From: Methyloversatilis universalis EHg5
GTDB taxonomy: Bacteria > Pseudomonadota > Gammaproteobacteria > Burkholderiales > Rhodocyclaceae
Length of the DNA: 64,000 bases
Reading direction: 5' to 3'
Assembly: GCF_000378945.1 (NCBI RefSeq)
Contig: NZ_KB900539.1
Span: forward strand, 1,590,527 to 1,654,526
Part shown: positions 37,813 through 49,675 of the stretch, piece by piece
How positions within the stretch are numbered: position 1 is the stretch's first letter
How the letters are laid out: every line of letters begins with the position of its first letter
The notes under the pieces: model-generated
What the model was told of the DNA's origin: nothing
Seen by the model: only the letters and a program-made list of their open reading frames with translations
The model's database searches: none
Program-made: the position numbers and the translations under genes

Positions 37813-38133
37813 ATGGACGCAGTGCTGGTCGGGGCCGATCGCCTCGGCAATATTCCCGATGTACTGGCTGAATTCGGCCTGAAGATCCGGCATCACATCA
37901 CCGGCCGCGATCCCAAGCACCAGCGGCAGGCGCAGCGCCTGCCGGGGGGCACCGACGTGGTGATCCTGTTTACCGATTTTCTCGGTCACAACGTGATGAA
38001 GGCGTTCCGCGAGGCAGCACGCGAAAGCGGCGTGCCGGTGGTGGCCTGCCGCCGTTCGGTGTGCGCGCTGAAATCGGCGCTGGAAGGATGCGGAGCGGTG
38101 CGCTGCGCGGAGTGCCCGCGCAGCAAGGGGTGA
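37813..38133 (+). CDS. DUF2325-family small protein, Cys-rich C-terminus
   Basis: A 106-residue cytoplasmic protein. Residues 1-70 (MDAVLVGADRLGNIP, DVVILFTDFLGHNV) match the DUF2325 fold. The last 35 residues hold five Cys (ACRRSVCALK, EGCGAVRCAECPRS), which could bind a metal or a cluster. The start follows AAGGATG. It is divergent from the Fe3+-binding protein with a Fur box directly in front, so it is probably induced by iron starvation. Its function is unknown. Confidence 0.85.
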   Translation: MDAVLVGADRLGNIPDVLAEFGLKIRHHITGRDPKHQRQAQRLPGGTDVVILFTDFLGHNVMKAFREAARESGVPVVACRRSVCALKSALEGCGAVRCAECPRSKG

Positions 38134-38721
38134 TCAGCGCAGCGACATGCCCGAGGCGTCGTCCACCTCGATGCGGCGCGCGCCATTGAAGCGCTTGGCC
38201 CAGTAGCGGCCGGTCATGTCATCTACCCGCACGCCACCACCACGGGAGTTGGCGTGCATGAACTTGTTGTCACCCAGATAGATGCCGACATGGGAAAAGG
38301 AGCGGCGCAGCGTGTTGAAGAACACCAGGTCGCCCGGCTGCAGTTCGTCCTTCGGTACGGTCTCGCCCACGCGCGCCATTTCGACCGCGGTGCGCGGCAG
38401 CAGTACACCCAGCGCGTCCGAGAACACGTGGCGCACGAAGCCGCTGCAGTCGAAGCCGCTCTGCGGCGTGTTGCCGCCGAAGCGGTAACGCACGCCGAGC
38501 AGAGAAAGGCCGCTGTCCACCAGATCAGTCACGGCATCCGCGGCAGCGGCGGCGTGTTCGGCGATGCGGTCGGCGGGCAGATACTGGGAGAAGGAGAACT
38601 TGCCGGATTCCGTGGCCGCGGCCGGTGCAGGGACCGGTTCGGCGTGTGCCGGTGCGGCGGCCAGGGCAATACCGGCCACTGCCGCGCACAACCACATGCG
38701 GAGAAGGGGAATTCGGATCAT
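38134..38721 (-). CDS. NlpC/P60 (C40) cell-wall peptidase
   Basis: A 195-residue exported cysteine peptidase: signal peptide to about residue 27 (AAVAGIALAAAPAHA), a short linker, then the NlpC/P60 domain with Cys92 in GFDCSGFV, His144 in SHVGIYLG and a third polar site near His156 in KFMHAN. It likely cuts gamma-D-Glu-mDAP or related bonds in peptidoglycan stems. The length fits the Spr/MepS-like small family, but no lipobox is seen. It converges with the DUF2325 gene with adjoining stop codons. Confidence 0.93.
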   Translation of the reverse strand: MIRIPLLRMWLCAAVAGIALAAAPAHAEPVPAPAAATESGKFSFSQYLPADRIAEHAAAAADAVTDLVDSGLSLLGVRYRFGGNTPQSGFDCSGFVRHVFSDALGVLLPRTAVEMARVGETVPKDELQPGDLVFFNTLRRSFSHVGIYLGDNKFMHANSRGGGVRVDDMTGRYWAKRFNGARRIEVDDASGMSLR

Positions 38722-38902
38722 GGGGGCGGACTATACCGACGCGATCCCGGACTGCCAAGTTTTCCGACACTGACCGGATTTCGACATCTCCTTCATGCGC
38801 CGGGCAGCGCCGGCCGCCTGCCCGAGCATTTGTTGCCCGCCATCGGGCCCGCTTCGCCCTTACAATCCGCACTCCGACGACTTCACGGCCAGTCCGCGTT
38901 TC

Positions 38903-40075
38903 ATGAGCGATCCGCAGCCCAGCGATGATGTGATGCACGCCAAGGTGCTTGTCGTGGACGATTCGCGCATGGTCCGGGCGTCCATCATCAAGCGCATCCG
39001 CGACCGTTTCGAGTGCCGTGAAGAAGCGGATGGCGAAGCCGGCTGGGCGGCGCTGCTGGTCGATGACAGCATCCAGGTGGTGCTGTCCGATCTGAGCATG
39101 CCGCACCTGGACGGCTACGGCCTGCTCGAGCGCATCCGTGCATCCACCATTCCGCGCATTGCGGAAATCCCGGTCATCATGATTTCCGGTGATGAGGACG
39201 ACACGGCGCGCGAGCGCGCCAGCGGGCTGGGCGCCAACGACTTCATCACCAAGGGCATCGGCACGGTCGAACTGCTGGCCCGCATCGAATCGGCCTGCAT
39301 GCTGAGCAAGGCCAGCCGCCAGCTTGCCGACAGTCGGGAAGCTCTGGCGGCCGCGTCGCCGATCGATCCCGATTCCGGCATGGCCTCGCCGCAGTACATG
39401 CAGATCCACGGCGAACAGTTGCTGTCCGCCGCCGCGCGCTATCACGGTCAGGTCAGCGTGCTCATCGTCGGCATCGACAATTTTGCCGACATCGTGCGCA
39501 ATTTCGGTCGCCACGTGACCGACCTCATCATGCGCAAGCTGGCCAAGGTACTGGCCACCAAGGTGCGCAAGGAAGACACCTTCTCGCAGATCGGCGACGG
39601 CCAGTTCGCCATCATCACGCCGGACATCAGCCTGCAGAGCGCCGAACAGTTCGCCAACCGCATGCGTAGCGTGATCGCCGCGACCGCGATGCAGTACCGC
39701 GGCCAGACGCTGCGCATCAGCCTCAATATCGGCGTTGCGAACAGCGTGGCCGACGGTGCTGAATCGGTGTCGCAGATGCTGGGGCTGGCGGTTGCGCGGG
39801 CCGACATCGCGCACCGCGAGGGTGGCAACACGGTGCGCAGCACCGGCGGCGAACCGCAGAAGTTCGCCTGGACCGCCGGCATCGTCAGCATCGAGCGTGC
39901 GCTGCTGCTGATCAAGTCCGGTGCGCAGGCGGAAATCGAGCCGCAACTGCCGGCGCTGATCTACCGATTGCTGCCGCTGCTCGAATTGATCGACGTCAAG
40001 CACGAGTGCGACTTGCCGCTGGAACGCTTGCGCGCGCTGGCCGCCGAGGCCGATACTTCGCTGCTCGGCAAATAG
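38903..40075 (+). CDS. Response regulator with degenerate GGDEF domain
   Basis: A 390-residue protein with a receiver domain (Asp19/Asp20, phosphoacceptor Asp63 in LSDLSMPHLDG, Lys117) and a GGDEF-fold domain (about 155-310), then a helical tail of about 80 residues. The catalytic motif is GDGQF at 231-235 instead of GGDEF, so diguanylate cyclase activity is probably lost; it may instead bind c-di-GMP or GTP, or act as a protein-interaction module. No EAL domain is present. The ATG at 38903 is the first that gives a conserved receiver start; the 181 bp before it shows no clear promoter. Confidence 0.88.
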   Translation: MSDPQPSDDVMHAKVLVVDDSRMVRASIIKRIRDRFECREEADGEAGWAALLVDDSIQVVLSDLSMPHLDGYGLLERIRASTIPRIAEIPVIMISGDEDDTARERASGLGANDFITKGIGTVELLARIESACMLSKASRQLADSREALAAASPIDPDSGMASPQYMQIHGEQLLSAAARYHGQVSVLIVGIDNFADIVRNFGRHVTDLIMRKLAKVLATKVRKEDTFSQIGDGQFAIITPDISLQSAEQFANRMRSVIAATAMQYRGQTLRISLNIGVANSVADGAESVSQMLGLAVARADIAHREGGNTVRSTGGEPQKFAWTAGIVSIERALLLIKSGAQAEIEPQLPALIYRLLPLLELIDVKHECDLPLERLRALAAEADTSLLGK

Positions 40076-40133
40076 CCGTATAACAAGAACAACCACATCA
40101 ATTCAATGGATGTGCGGGGGTTGGAGGAAGTGA

Positions 40134-42023
40134 ATGTCAGCAAGCAAGGAGTTTCGCGCCCGTTCCATCGCCCAGCGTGATGCATTCTGGGCAGAGCAGG
40201 CCGAACTGATCGCCTGGCAGGCGAAGCCGCAGCAGATCTGCGATTTTTCCCGCCCGCCGTTTGCCAAATGGTTTGTCGGCGGCACCACGAACCTGTGCCA
40301 CAACGCGGTGGACAGGCATGCCGCCGAGCGCCCGGATGCACCGGCGCTCATTTTCGTATCGACCGAAACCGACAGCGAAAAGACCTATTCATTCGCCGAG
40401 CTGCAGCGTGAGGTCGAGCGCACCGCGGCCATCCTGCAGTCACTGGGCGTGGGCCGCGGCGACCGCGTGCTCATCTACATGCCGATGATTGCCGAGGCGG
40501 CGTTCGCGATGCTCGCCTGCACCCGTATCGGCGCCATCCACTCGGTGGTGTTCGGCGGTTTCGCGTCCGGTTCGCTGGCCACCCGCATCGATGACGCCAA
40601 GCCCAAGGTCATCGTGTCGGCCGAAGCCGGCATGCGTGGCGGCAAGGTGGTGCCCTACAAGCACCTGCTGGACGAAGCCTGCGCGCTGGCCCAGTTCCCG
40701 CCGGAAAAGGTGCTCATGGTCGATCGCGGGCTGGAGAAGGATTTCCCGCGCACCGAAGGCCGCGACGTCGACTACGCGACGCTGCGCGCGCAGCACATGG
40801 ACGCGAAAGTGCCCTGCGTCTGGCTGGAAGCCAGTGAGCCGTCCTACATCCTGTATACCTCCGGCACCACCGGCAAGCCCAAGGGCGTGCAGCGTGATAC
40901 CGGCGGCTACTGCGTGGCGCTGGCCGCCTCGATGAAGCACATCTACTGCGGCAATCCGGGCGAAACGATGTTCACGACATCGGACATCGGCTGGGTGGTC
41001 GGCCACTCCTACATCATCTACGGCCCGCTGATCGCCGGCATGGCCACGCTGATGTACGAAGGCACGCCGCTGCGTCCGGATCCGGGCATCTGGTGGAGCC
41101 TGGTCGAGAAGTACAGGGTGTCGGTGATGTTCTCGGCGCCGACCGCCGCCCGCGTGCTGAAGAAGCAGGACCCGGCCTATCTGAAGAAATACGATCTGTC
41201 TTCACTGCGCCAGATCTTCCTGGCCGGCGAACCGCTGGACGAGCCGACCCACGAGTGGCTGATGACCGCGCTCGACAAGCCGGTGATCGACAACTACTGG
41301 CAGACCGAAACCGGCTGGCCCATCCTGTGCGAACTGCCGGGCGTAGAGAAAACGCCGGTGCAGCTGGGTTCGCCCGGCCGCCCGGCCTACGGCTACGACC
41401 TGCGCATCTTCCGCGAAGACGGCAGCGAGTGCGCGCCGAACGAGAAGGGCATTGTCGGCATCGTGCCGCCGCTGCCGCCCGGCTGCCTGTCGACCGTTTG
41501 GGGCGACGACGACCGTTTCGTGCGCACCTACTTCTCGCTGTTCAAGTCGCCGCTGGTGTACTCGTCCTTCGACTGGGGCATCCGCGACGAAGCCGGCTAT
41601 CACAAGATCCTGGGTCGCACCGACGACGTGATCAACGTGGCCGGCCACCGTCTGGGCACGCGCGAGATCGAGGAAGCCATCCAGGCGCACTCGGCCATCG
41701 CCGAAGTGGCGGTGGTCGGCGTGGCCGACCAGCTCAAAGGTCAGATGCCGCTGGCGTTCGCGGTGGTGAAGGATCCTGCCCGCACCGCTACGGCGGAAGA
41801 CCGCGCGAAGCTGGAGAAGGAAGTGATGCAGACCGTGGATGGCCTGCTGGGTGCGATCGCGCGTCCGGGCCGGGTCATGTTCGTCAACGGCCTGCCCAAG
41901 ACCCGTTCCGGCAAGATGCTGCGGCGCTCCATACAGGCGATCGCCGAAGGCCGTGATCCGGGCGACCTGACCACGCTGGACGACCCGACCACGCTGGACC
42001 AGGTGCGCGCTGCGCTGGGCTGA
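40134..42023 (+). CDS. prpE: Propionate-CoA ligase
   Basis: A 629-residue acyl-CoA synthetase of the ANL family, close to acetyl-CoA synthetase. ATP-binding P-loop YTSGTTGKPKG, the aromatic-rich NYWQTETGWP, the hinge GRTDDVINVAGHRL and the C-terminal catalytic Lys in PKTRSGKMLRR are all intact. The form NAVDRHAAERPDAPALIF and the ending match PrpE rather than Acs. GGAGGAAGTGA precedes the ATG. No prpBCD genes are adjacent, so the role may be general short-chain acid activation. A bidirectional terminator follows. Confidence 0.92.
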   Translation: MSASKEFRARSIAQRDAFWAEQAELIAWQAKPQQICDFSRPPFAKWFVGGTTNLCHNAVDRHAAERPDAPALIFVSTETDSEKTYSFAELQREVERTAAILQSLGVGRGDRVLIYMPMIAEAAFAMLACTRIGAIHSVVFGGFASGSLATRIDDAKPKVIVSAEAGMRGGKVVPYKHLLDEACALAQFPPEKVLMVDRGLEKDFPRTEGRDVDYATLRAQHMDAKVPCVWLEASEPSYILYTSGTTGKPKGVQRDTGGYCVALAASMKHIYCGNPGETMFTTSDIGWVVGHSYIIYGPLIAGMATLMYEGTPLRPDPGIWWSLVEKYRVSVMFSAPTAARVLKKQDPAYLKKYDLSSLRQIFLAGEPLDEPTHEWLMTALDKPVIDNYWQTETGWPILCELPGVEKTPVQLGSPGRPAYGYDLRIFREDGSECAPNEKGIVGIVPPLPPGCLSTVWGDDDRFVRTYFSLFKSPLVYSSFDWGIRDEAGYHKILGRTDDVINVAGHRLGTREIEEAIQAHSAIAEVAVVGVADQLKGQMPLAFAVVKDPARTATAEDRAKLEKEVMQTVDGLLGAIARPGRVMFVNGLPKTRSGKMLRRSIQAIAEGRDPGDLTTLDDPTTLDQVRAALG

Positions 42024-42041
42024 CGCCGTACTTCGGTCATG

Positions 42042-42069
42042 AAAAAGGCACCCCGTGGGGTGCCTTTTT
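42042..42069. terminator. Bidirectional terminator between prpE and the mutarotase gene
   Basis: AAAAA, then GGCACCC-CGTG-GGGTGCC, then TTTTT. The symmetric A and T tracts suit both converging transcripts. Confidence 0.9.
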
Positions 42070-42088
42070 CATTGCTGCGCTGCGCCGC

Positions 42089-42940
42089 TCAGGCCGCCAG
42101 TATCGTGTGCTGGCCTGACCAGTGTTCGCCAGGCGCCAGCGTCATCGTCTTTTCCGCGATGGCCGGCTCGACACACAGCATGCGCCGGAAGTCCAGATTC
42201 GGCATGTCGCCCAGCGCCTTGCACTTGTGTTCCCACGGATTCCAGACCACCAGATCAGGGAAGCCGTGGCTCTGGAAACCGAACGCGCGACCGCTGTCAT
42301 GCAGCACCACGGTGTCCGGCACATTGCGGTACAGGCGGTCCACCTCGTCCTCGACGATGAGGGCGTCCAGCCGGTCATCCTTCACCGTGTCGCCAGCGGT
42401 CGCGTCGAGATAGCGGGTATTGCGCAGGCCTTCGAGCCGGCAGTTCTCGACCTCCTTCACCCGCAGATAGCTGTGCAGTGCGGCGGCGAAATCGAAGGCG
42501 GCGTCGCCGGTGTTTTCGACATCCAGTTCCAGATCCAGCCGGTTGCCACTGACCACCACGGTCAGTTCCAGCGCGAAGTCGTGCGGCCACAGCGCACGGG
42601 TCGCGTCGTCGGCCACCAGCCTGAGGGTTGCGGTGGCGAAATCCTTCGATACCCGGCTTTCATCCACCTGCCAGGTGCGCGTCCGGGCGAAGCCGTGGCG
42701 CGGCCCGTCACCGCGTTCGGCGAACTGCGGAAAAATGACCGGGATGCCGCCGCGCAGCGCGCTGCGACCGTCGAATCGCGCGTCCGGTGACAGATAGAGC
42801 CGCTCGCTGCCGCCCGCCGGTATCCAGGACAGCGGCTGTCCGCCGAACAGGCTGATCAGGCAGCGCGCGCCATCGGGCGCGGTCAGTTCCAGCGCGGGCT
42901 GGCCGTGGAAGTCGGTGTTCAGGACGGAGGCGGAGGTCAT
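42089..42940 (-). CDS. D-hexose-6-phosphate mutarotase (YeaD-like aldose 1-epimerase)
   Basis: A 283-residue beta-sandwich enzyme that interconverts alpha and beta anomers of glucose 6-phosphate and related sugars. Typical features are GGIPVIFPQF, RHGFARTRTW with the catalytic His, ALHSYLRV with a second His, and the C-terminal acid in CVEPA. Its length is normal. There is no sugar-pathway neighbour; it converges with prpE. Confidence 0.9.
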   Translation of the reverse strand: MTSASVLNTDFHGQPALELTAPDGARCLISLFGGQPLSWIPAGGSERLYLSPDARFDGRSALRGGIPVIFPQFAERGDGPRHGFARTRTWQVDESRVSKDFATATLRLVADDATRALWPHDFALELTVVVSGNRLDLELDVENTGDAAFDFAAALHSYLRVKEVENCRLEGLRNTRYLDATAGDTVKDDRLDALIVEDEVDRLYRNVPDTVVLHDSGRAFGFQSHGFPDLVVWNPWEHKCKALGDMPNLDFRRMLCVEPAIAEKTMTLAPGEHWSGQHTILAA

Positions 42941-42983
42941 TGGCGGCAGAAATCGGGAGAAAGGCGGCGGATTCTAGCCGCGT

Positions 42984-43415
42984 TCAGGCGTCCAGACCCT
43001 GGCGCACGCAGGCCACGTAGGCGGCGCCATCCGGCGGCTGGCGATCGCGCTGCGCGCGCCAGATGGTTTCGCCCAGACAGTCGAGCACCCGGTGCAGCGC
43101 TGCGTGCTCGTCGCCCAGCTTCGCGCGCTGGGCTTCGAAGGCGGCCCGTATGCCCGGCGGCTGGTCGATCGCCAGCTGCTCCTCTATCGCCAGATGCAGC
43201 GACATGTGCAGGAAGGGGTTGGTTTCGCCCAGTTCCGGCGGGTATTCGCGGGTGAGCGCGCGTTCGCCCTGATCCAGCAGGGCCTGGTATTCCGGATGGC
43301 GGCTGATGATGGTGAGTGCGAGCACTTCCATCTGGGTCAGCGGCTGCGGACCGTTGCGCTTGGCCCAGGTGTCGAGGAAGAACTGGCGCGCCTGGTCGCG
43401 GGTGGGGTTGTACAT
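42984..43415 (-). CDS. DUF1841 family protein
   Basis: A 143-residue soluble protein of the DUF1841 family, found mostly in beta- and gammaproteobacteria. Characteristic parts are MYNPTRDQARQFFLDTW, then LTIISRHPEYQALLD, and a central NPFLHMSLHLAIEEQ with two His suggesting a metal or catalytic site. The function is unknown. It is 43 bp upstream of the mutarotase gene on the same strand. Confidence 0.88.
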   Translation of the reverse strand: MYNPTRDQARQFFLDTWAKRNGPQPLTQMEVLALTIISRHPEYQALLDQGERALTREYPPELGETNPFLHMSLHLAIEEQLAIDQPPGIRAAFEAQRAKLGDEHAALHRVLDCLGETIWRAQRDRQPPDGAAYVACVRQGLDA

Positions 43416-43603
43416 GTGAAGGCAGAAAGGGTGCGCGGAGCGCGTATTGCAACACAGCCGTCCCCGCATGCCCACCTTGACCGCCATGCGCCGCGTGTAC
43501 TAGGACATATGAATTATTCCTTTTGCGCGACCGTCGCCCTAAGGTGCTGTTCTGTGCGCAGCAGGCAGGACGCCGGCCGCGCATCCGGAAACGGAGGTGG
43601 CAT

Positions 43604-44626
43604 ATGGAGCGCCCTATGGACAATCCTGCGGTGGACAATCCTGTGGTCAGTCATCCGGAACCTGACTGGGCGCCGGCGGGTTGCTTCCGACTGCTGCTGG
43701 TGGACGGCGGCGAAGGCCGGCCGCTCGGCGCGCTGGCTGCGCACTGGGCTGATCTGGCCGGCTGGCAGGTCGAGCACGTCCGCGGTGTGCCCGAAGCCTG
43801 CTGCGGCCGCAGCGGCTACCGGCCCGACGCGGTGCTGGCGGATGTTGCTTCGGCTGAAGCCGCGCGGCTGCTGCGCCAGTTTCCGGAAGCACGTCAGGTG
43901 CTCTGGCTGGACGAAAACACCGATCCGGCCGCTGCGGCCGGTTTCGATGCCGCGGTCTGCGCCCACTGGTGGCAGCGCGCCCGTTATCCGGAGCCTCTGC
44001 GGGCGCGGACCGAGGTCATCCATCCGGGCGTGCCGGTACTGGACGAAGCTGTGCCCGGCGGGCGGGATCCTTACGGCCTGGCGCTGCGGGCCGACGAATG
44101 GCAGGGCAGCGCTGAACTTGACGGGCTGGCACGACTGCTGGCCGGACTGGGCTGTTCGCCGGTCCGTTTGATCGTATCCGGCCGTCCGGTGCCGGCGCTG
44201 CTCGATCTGCTCGCACCGTTTTCGCCGCTGCTGACCATCACTCACCGCGATGCACTTTCGCGCGCGACCGTGTCACTGCATGCCGGCGCGCGCAGTCAGC
44301 CCATGCTTGACGCGATGGCGGCCGGTTGTGCGGTGGTCGCACCCGATCGCGAGCCGGCGCGCGAGGTGGTACGCGACCGCATCAGCGGCTGGCTGATCCA
44401 CGACGGTGAACCGGGGGCGGCCTGCCTGTGCGAACTGTTTACCTCGCCGGAACAGACAGAACGTCTGGTGCGCGAGGCGCAGGACGACCTGAGGCGCGAC
44501 TTCGATCCGCTGGCCGCCGCACTGCGCTGCGCCCGGCTGCTTTCGAACGGCCGGGCGGATCCGGGCCGGATGGAGCGCTGGGCCACCGGCTCGCTGCCCG
44601 GCGAGTGGATCGCGCTGCACGCCTGA
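43604..44626 (+). CDS. Glycosyltransferase-like protein (GT-B, family-4 type C-terminus)
   Basis: A 340-residue protein with no signal peptide. The C-terminal half reads like the donor-binding domain of GT4 enzymes: LHAGARSQPMLDAMAAGCAVVAPDREPAREVVRDRISGWLI, with an acidic residue in place of the usual E-x7-E first Glu. The N-terminal half is short and weakly conserved, so the protein may be truncated relative to full GT-B enzymes or have another role. GGAGG precedes the ATG. It stands alone, between DUF1841 (divergent) and ppsR (convergent). Confidence 0.6.
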   Translation: MERPMDNPAVDNPVVSHPEPDWAPAGCFRLLLVDGGEGRPLGALAAHWADLAGWQVEHVRGVPEACCGRSGYRPDAVLADVASAEAARLLRQFPEARQVLWLDENTDPAAAAGFDAAVCAHWWQRARYPEPLRARTEVIHPGVPVLDEAVPGGRDPYGLALRADEWQGSAELDGLARLLAGLGCSPVRLIVSGRPVPALLDLLAPFSPLLTITHRDALSRATVSLHAGARSQPMLDAMAAGCAVVAPDREPAREVVRDRISGWLIHDGEPGAACLCELFTSPEQTERLVREAQDDLRRDFDPLAAALRCARLLSNGRADPGRMERWATGSLPGEWIALHA

Positions 44627-44652
44627 AAGCGTCGGGCTGGCAGCCTCTGGCG

Positions 44653-45465
44653 TCAGTAGCTTTCGTCGATCTTCACCGCCTGCAGCACGATGGCGGCGAT
44701 TTCCTCGATCGATTTGTGGGTGGAATCCAGCCAGCGTATGCCTTCCATTCGCATCAGCTTCTGCGCAGCATCGACCTCGAAGCGGCAATTCTCGATCGAG
44801 GCGTAGTGGCTGTTGCGGCGGCGTTCCTCGCGGATCTGTGACAGCCGCTCCGGCGCGATCGTGAGGCCGAACAGCTTGGGGCGGTACTTCACCAGTTCGG
44901 TCGGCAGCTTGCCGCGCTCGAAATCCTCGGGGATCAGCGGATAGTTGGCCACCTTCACGCCGAACTGCATGGCCATGTACAGGCTTGTCGGCGTCTTGCC
45001 CGACCGCGAAACACCGACCAGGATCACATCCGCCAGCTCCAGTTCCTTGTGCGACATCCCGTCATCGTGGGCGAGCGAAAAATTGATCGCCTCGATGCGC
45101 CTCTGGTAGTCGTCGCTGTCGTCCATGCCCTTGGCGCGCCCGACGCTGTGGTTGGACGGCTGGCCCAGTTCTTCCTCCATCGGCCCGACGAAGTGCTCGA
45201 ACATGTCGAGGAAGAGCGCGTCGGCCTGACGCACGGTGCGGGCGACCTCGGCGTTGACGATGGAGGTGACCACGATGGGCCGGACGCCGTCGCGCATCTT
45301 GGCTTCGGTCATGCGTTCGACGCAGTCCAGTGCGTTATCGACCGAATCGACGAAGGGCACCCGGGTCTGGCGGAACTTCACGCCTTCGAACTGAGAAAGC
45401 AGGCTGCGTCCCAGGGTTTCGGCGGTAATGCCGGTGCTGTCCGATATGAAGAAGACGGTTCTCAT
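44653..45465 (-). CDS. ppsR: Phosphoenolpyruvate synthase regulatory protein (bifunctional kinase/pyrophosphorylase)
   Basis: A 270-residue DUF299 protein. The P-loop [11 protein letters not shown] and the opening [16 protein letters not shown] are diagnostic. In E. coli this protein uses ADP to inactivate PpsA by threonine phosphorylation and reverses it by phosphorolysis. Here the gene is divergent from ppsA, 169 bp apart, matching that role. Confidence 0.96.
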   Translation of the reverse strand: MRTVFFISDSTGITAETLGRSLLSQFEGVKFRQTRVPFVDSVDNALDCVERMTEAKMRDGVRPIVVTSIVNAEVARTVRQADALFLDMFEHFVGPMEEELGQPSNHSVGRAKGMDDSDDYQRRIEAINFSLAHDDGMSHKELELADVILVGVSRSGKTPTSLYMAMQFGVKVANYPLIPEDFERGKLPTELVKYRPKLFGLTIAPERLSQIREERRRNSHYASIENCRFEVDAAQKLMRMEGIRWLDSTHKSIEEIAAIVLQAVKIDESY

Positions 45466-45634
45466 GCGGGTCCGATCAGGAATCTGAACATAAACATCAC
45501 GTTGCGCCCAAAAATTTCCGCAGCGCAGCAGCGACTTTAACTAGAATGCCGGCTTCCCGCGCACCCACCCGGTGCACAGGAACGTACACGGTCGCCGCAA
45601 CAAGCGATCGCCCCATGTTCAAGAGAGGATACCC

Positions 45635-48010
<2,376 letters not shown>

Positions 48011-48110
48011 AGCACTGCGGCGCGCGCCCTGCGATGGCAGGGTGTGCGCCGCGTGCCCGCCGGCGGGCATGAATGCTGGTCGGAGCAGGGCCTCGCGGGA
48101 AAAGCGGCGA

Positions 48111-48141
48111 AAAAAAAGCGCACCATACGGTGCGCTTTTTA
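48111..48141. terminator. Bidirectional terminator between ppsA and cspA
   Basis: AAAAAA, then GCGCACC-ATAC-GGTGCGC, then TTTTTATTT. The flanking A and T tracts suit both the ppsA transcript and the converging cold-shock transcript. Confidence 0.9.
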
Positions 48142-48182
48142 TTTGGCGGGCTGCCCGGAGGCAGCCTCAAGCCACCCGAAAA

Positions 48183-48386
48183 TCAGAGCGGCTTGATTTC
48201 CGAAGCCTGCAGACCCTTCGGGCCGCGAGTCACTTCGAACGACACCTTCTGGTTTTCCTGCAGCGAACGGAAGCCGTTGCCCTGGATCGCGGAGAAGTGA
48301 GCGAACAGGTCTTCACCGCCGTCGTCCGGGGAGATGAAGCCGAAGCCCTTGGCGTCGTTGAACCACTTGACGGTACCAGTTGCCAT
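48183..48386 (-). CDS. Cold-shock domain protein (CspA family)
   Basis: A 67-residue single-domain nucleic-acid chaperone. RNP1 is KGFGFISP and RNP2 is [16 protein letters not shown] lies before the ATG at 48386; the 17-residue upstream extension in the same frame is the leader, not protein. The leader region to about 48500 is AT-richer than its surroundings, as expected for a csp 5' UTR, but I did not find a clear promoter. The next 240 bp up to the lipoprotein gene contain nothing recognisable. Confidence 0.95.
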   Translation of the reverse strand: MATGTVKWFNDAKGFGFISPDDGGEDLFAHFSAIQGNGFRSLQENQKVSFEVTRGPKGLQASEIKPL

Positions 48387-48742
48387 CTGTGTATTTCCTT
48401 TGAAACTGAGTTGTGAACAAGTCATCGCATCATGCAATGACCGTAGCGCAGGGAAACCTCAAGGGGAATATGGCAAGCGGAGTACTGACTTGAAAATCGA
48501 GAACCGACGCACAACACGTTCATGCTTGAAATCACCTACAGCCGTGCTTATACGGGAATAGTGCGCGCGACGCAAACGGTATTTGCGCATCGGGGTGGAC
48601 TTCAGCTCCGGCGCCGGCCTGACGTTACAGAAACTGTCCGTTCGCCGGGCCTGCGGGCGTGCGGCGGAAACGGGCTGTGGCGTGCCTCCGGCTCGCCGGA
48701 AAGGCCTTGCGGATTTCGGGAAATGACGTCTTGATCCGATCG

Positions 48743-49675
48743 ATGTTCACTCGTGGGGCACACCGGCATCCATTCACCGTGCTGGGCGGTGTGTTGCTGC
48801 TCGCCGTGCTTGCGATGACCGGTTGTTCGGACGGCGGGCCGCACGCGACGCGTCCCGAATACGCCACGCCGGCGTCGGCCGAGCCGGTGCACGTGCTGGT
48901 GCTCGGCATACATCCGCTGCACAACCCGGGGCGGCTGGATGCCATGTACGGCCCGCTGGTGGCGGCGGTCAGCGCCGCGGTGCCCGGCGTGAAGCTGCGC
49001 ATCGAGGCCTCGCGCGATTACGCCGAATACGAGCGCAAGCTGCGCGAGGGGCGTTTCGACTTCGCGCTGCCCAACCCCTACCAGACCGTGGTGGTCGCGG
49101 CAGCGCAGTACAGGGTGTTCGGGAAGGTGGCCCGCGACGAGGATTTTCGCGGCCTCATCATCCGCCGTCGCGACAGCACGGTGAGCCAGCCGGCCGACCT
49201 GCGCGGCGCCGCTTTCAGCTGCCCGGCCCGTACCGCGGTGGCGGCCTGCATGCTGCCGCTGCTCTGGCTGCATCAGCAGGGGCTGGACGTGGCTCATGAA
49301 CTGGAGGTGCGCGAGGTGGGGTCGCAGGAATCCAGCATCCTGAACGTGGTGCAGGGGAGGGTGGCCGCGGGGGCCACCTGGCCGCCGCCCTGGCGCGCCT
49401 TCCAGAAAGACTATCCGGATCTGGCTGCCCAGCTGGAAGTGCTGTGGCAAACCGACACGCTGCCCAACAACAGCCTGATGGCGCGTCGCGACATCGACGA
49501 TGCGCTGGTCGGACGGGTGGCACAGGCGCTGTTTGCGCTGTCGGCCAGCGCCTCCGGACGCCGCCTGCTCGATCGGGCCGAGATTGCGGGTTTCGAGCCG
49601 GCAAACGCGCTCACCTATGCGCCGGTGGGCGTCATGCTCGACCGCTATCGCGATGCCATCGGAGACGTCCGCTGA
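48743..49675 (+). CDS. PhnD-like periplasmic binding lipoprotein
   Basis: A 310-residue lipoprotein: signal sequence with lipobox AMTGC (Cys28), then a type-2 periplasmic-binding fold of the phosphate/phosphite/phosphonate (PhnD) family. Visible marks are VLVLGIHPLHNPGRLDAMYGPLVAA, the FDFALPNPYQTVV loop, LRGAAFSCPART and TDTLPNNSLMARRDID. No ABC permease or ATPase is adjacent. Its stop codon overlaps the start of the next gene, a GGDEF-EAL protein (TGATG), so it is probably a ligand sensor for that protein rather than part of an importer. The ligand is unknown. Confidence 0.85.
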   Translation: MFTRGAHRHPFTVLGGVLLLAVLAMTGCSDGGPHATRPEYATPASAEPVHVLVLGIHPLHNPGRLDAMYGPLVAAVSAAVPGVKLRIEASRDYAEYERKLREGRFDFALPNPYQTVVVAAAQYRVFGKVARDEDFRGLIIRRRDSTVSQPADLRGAAFSCPARTAVAACMLPLLWLHQQGLDVAHELEVREVGSQESSILNVVQGRVAAGATWPPPWRAFQKDYPDLAAQLEVLWQTDTLPNNSLMARRDIDDALVGRVAQALFALSASASGRRLLDRAEIAGFEPANALTYAPVGVMLDRYRDAIGDVR

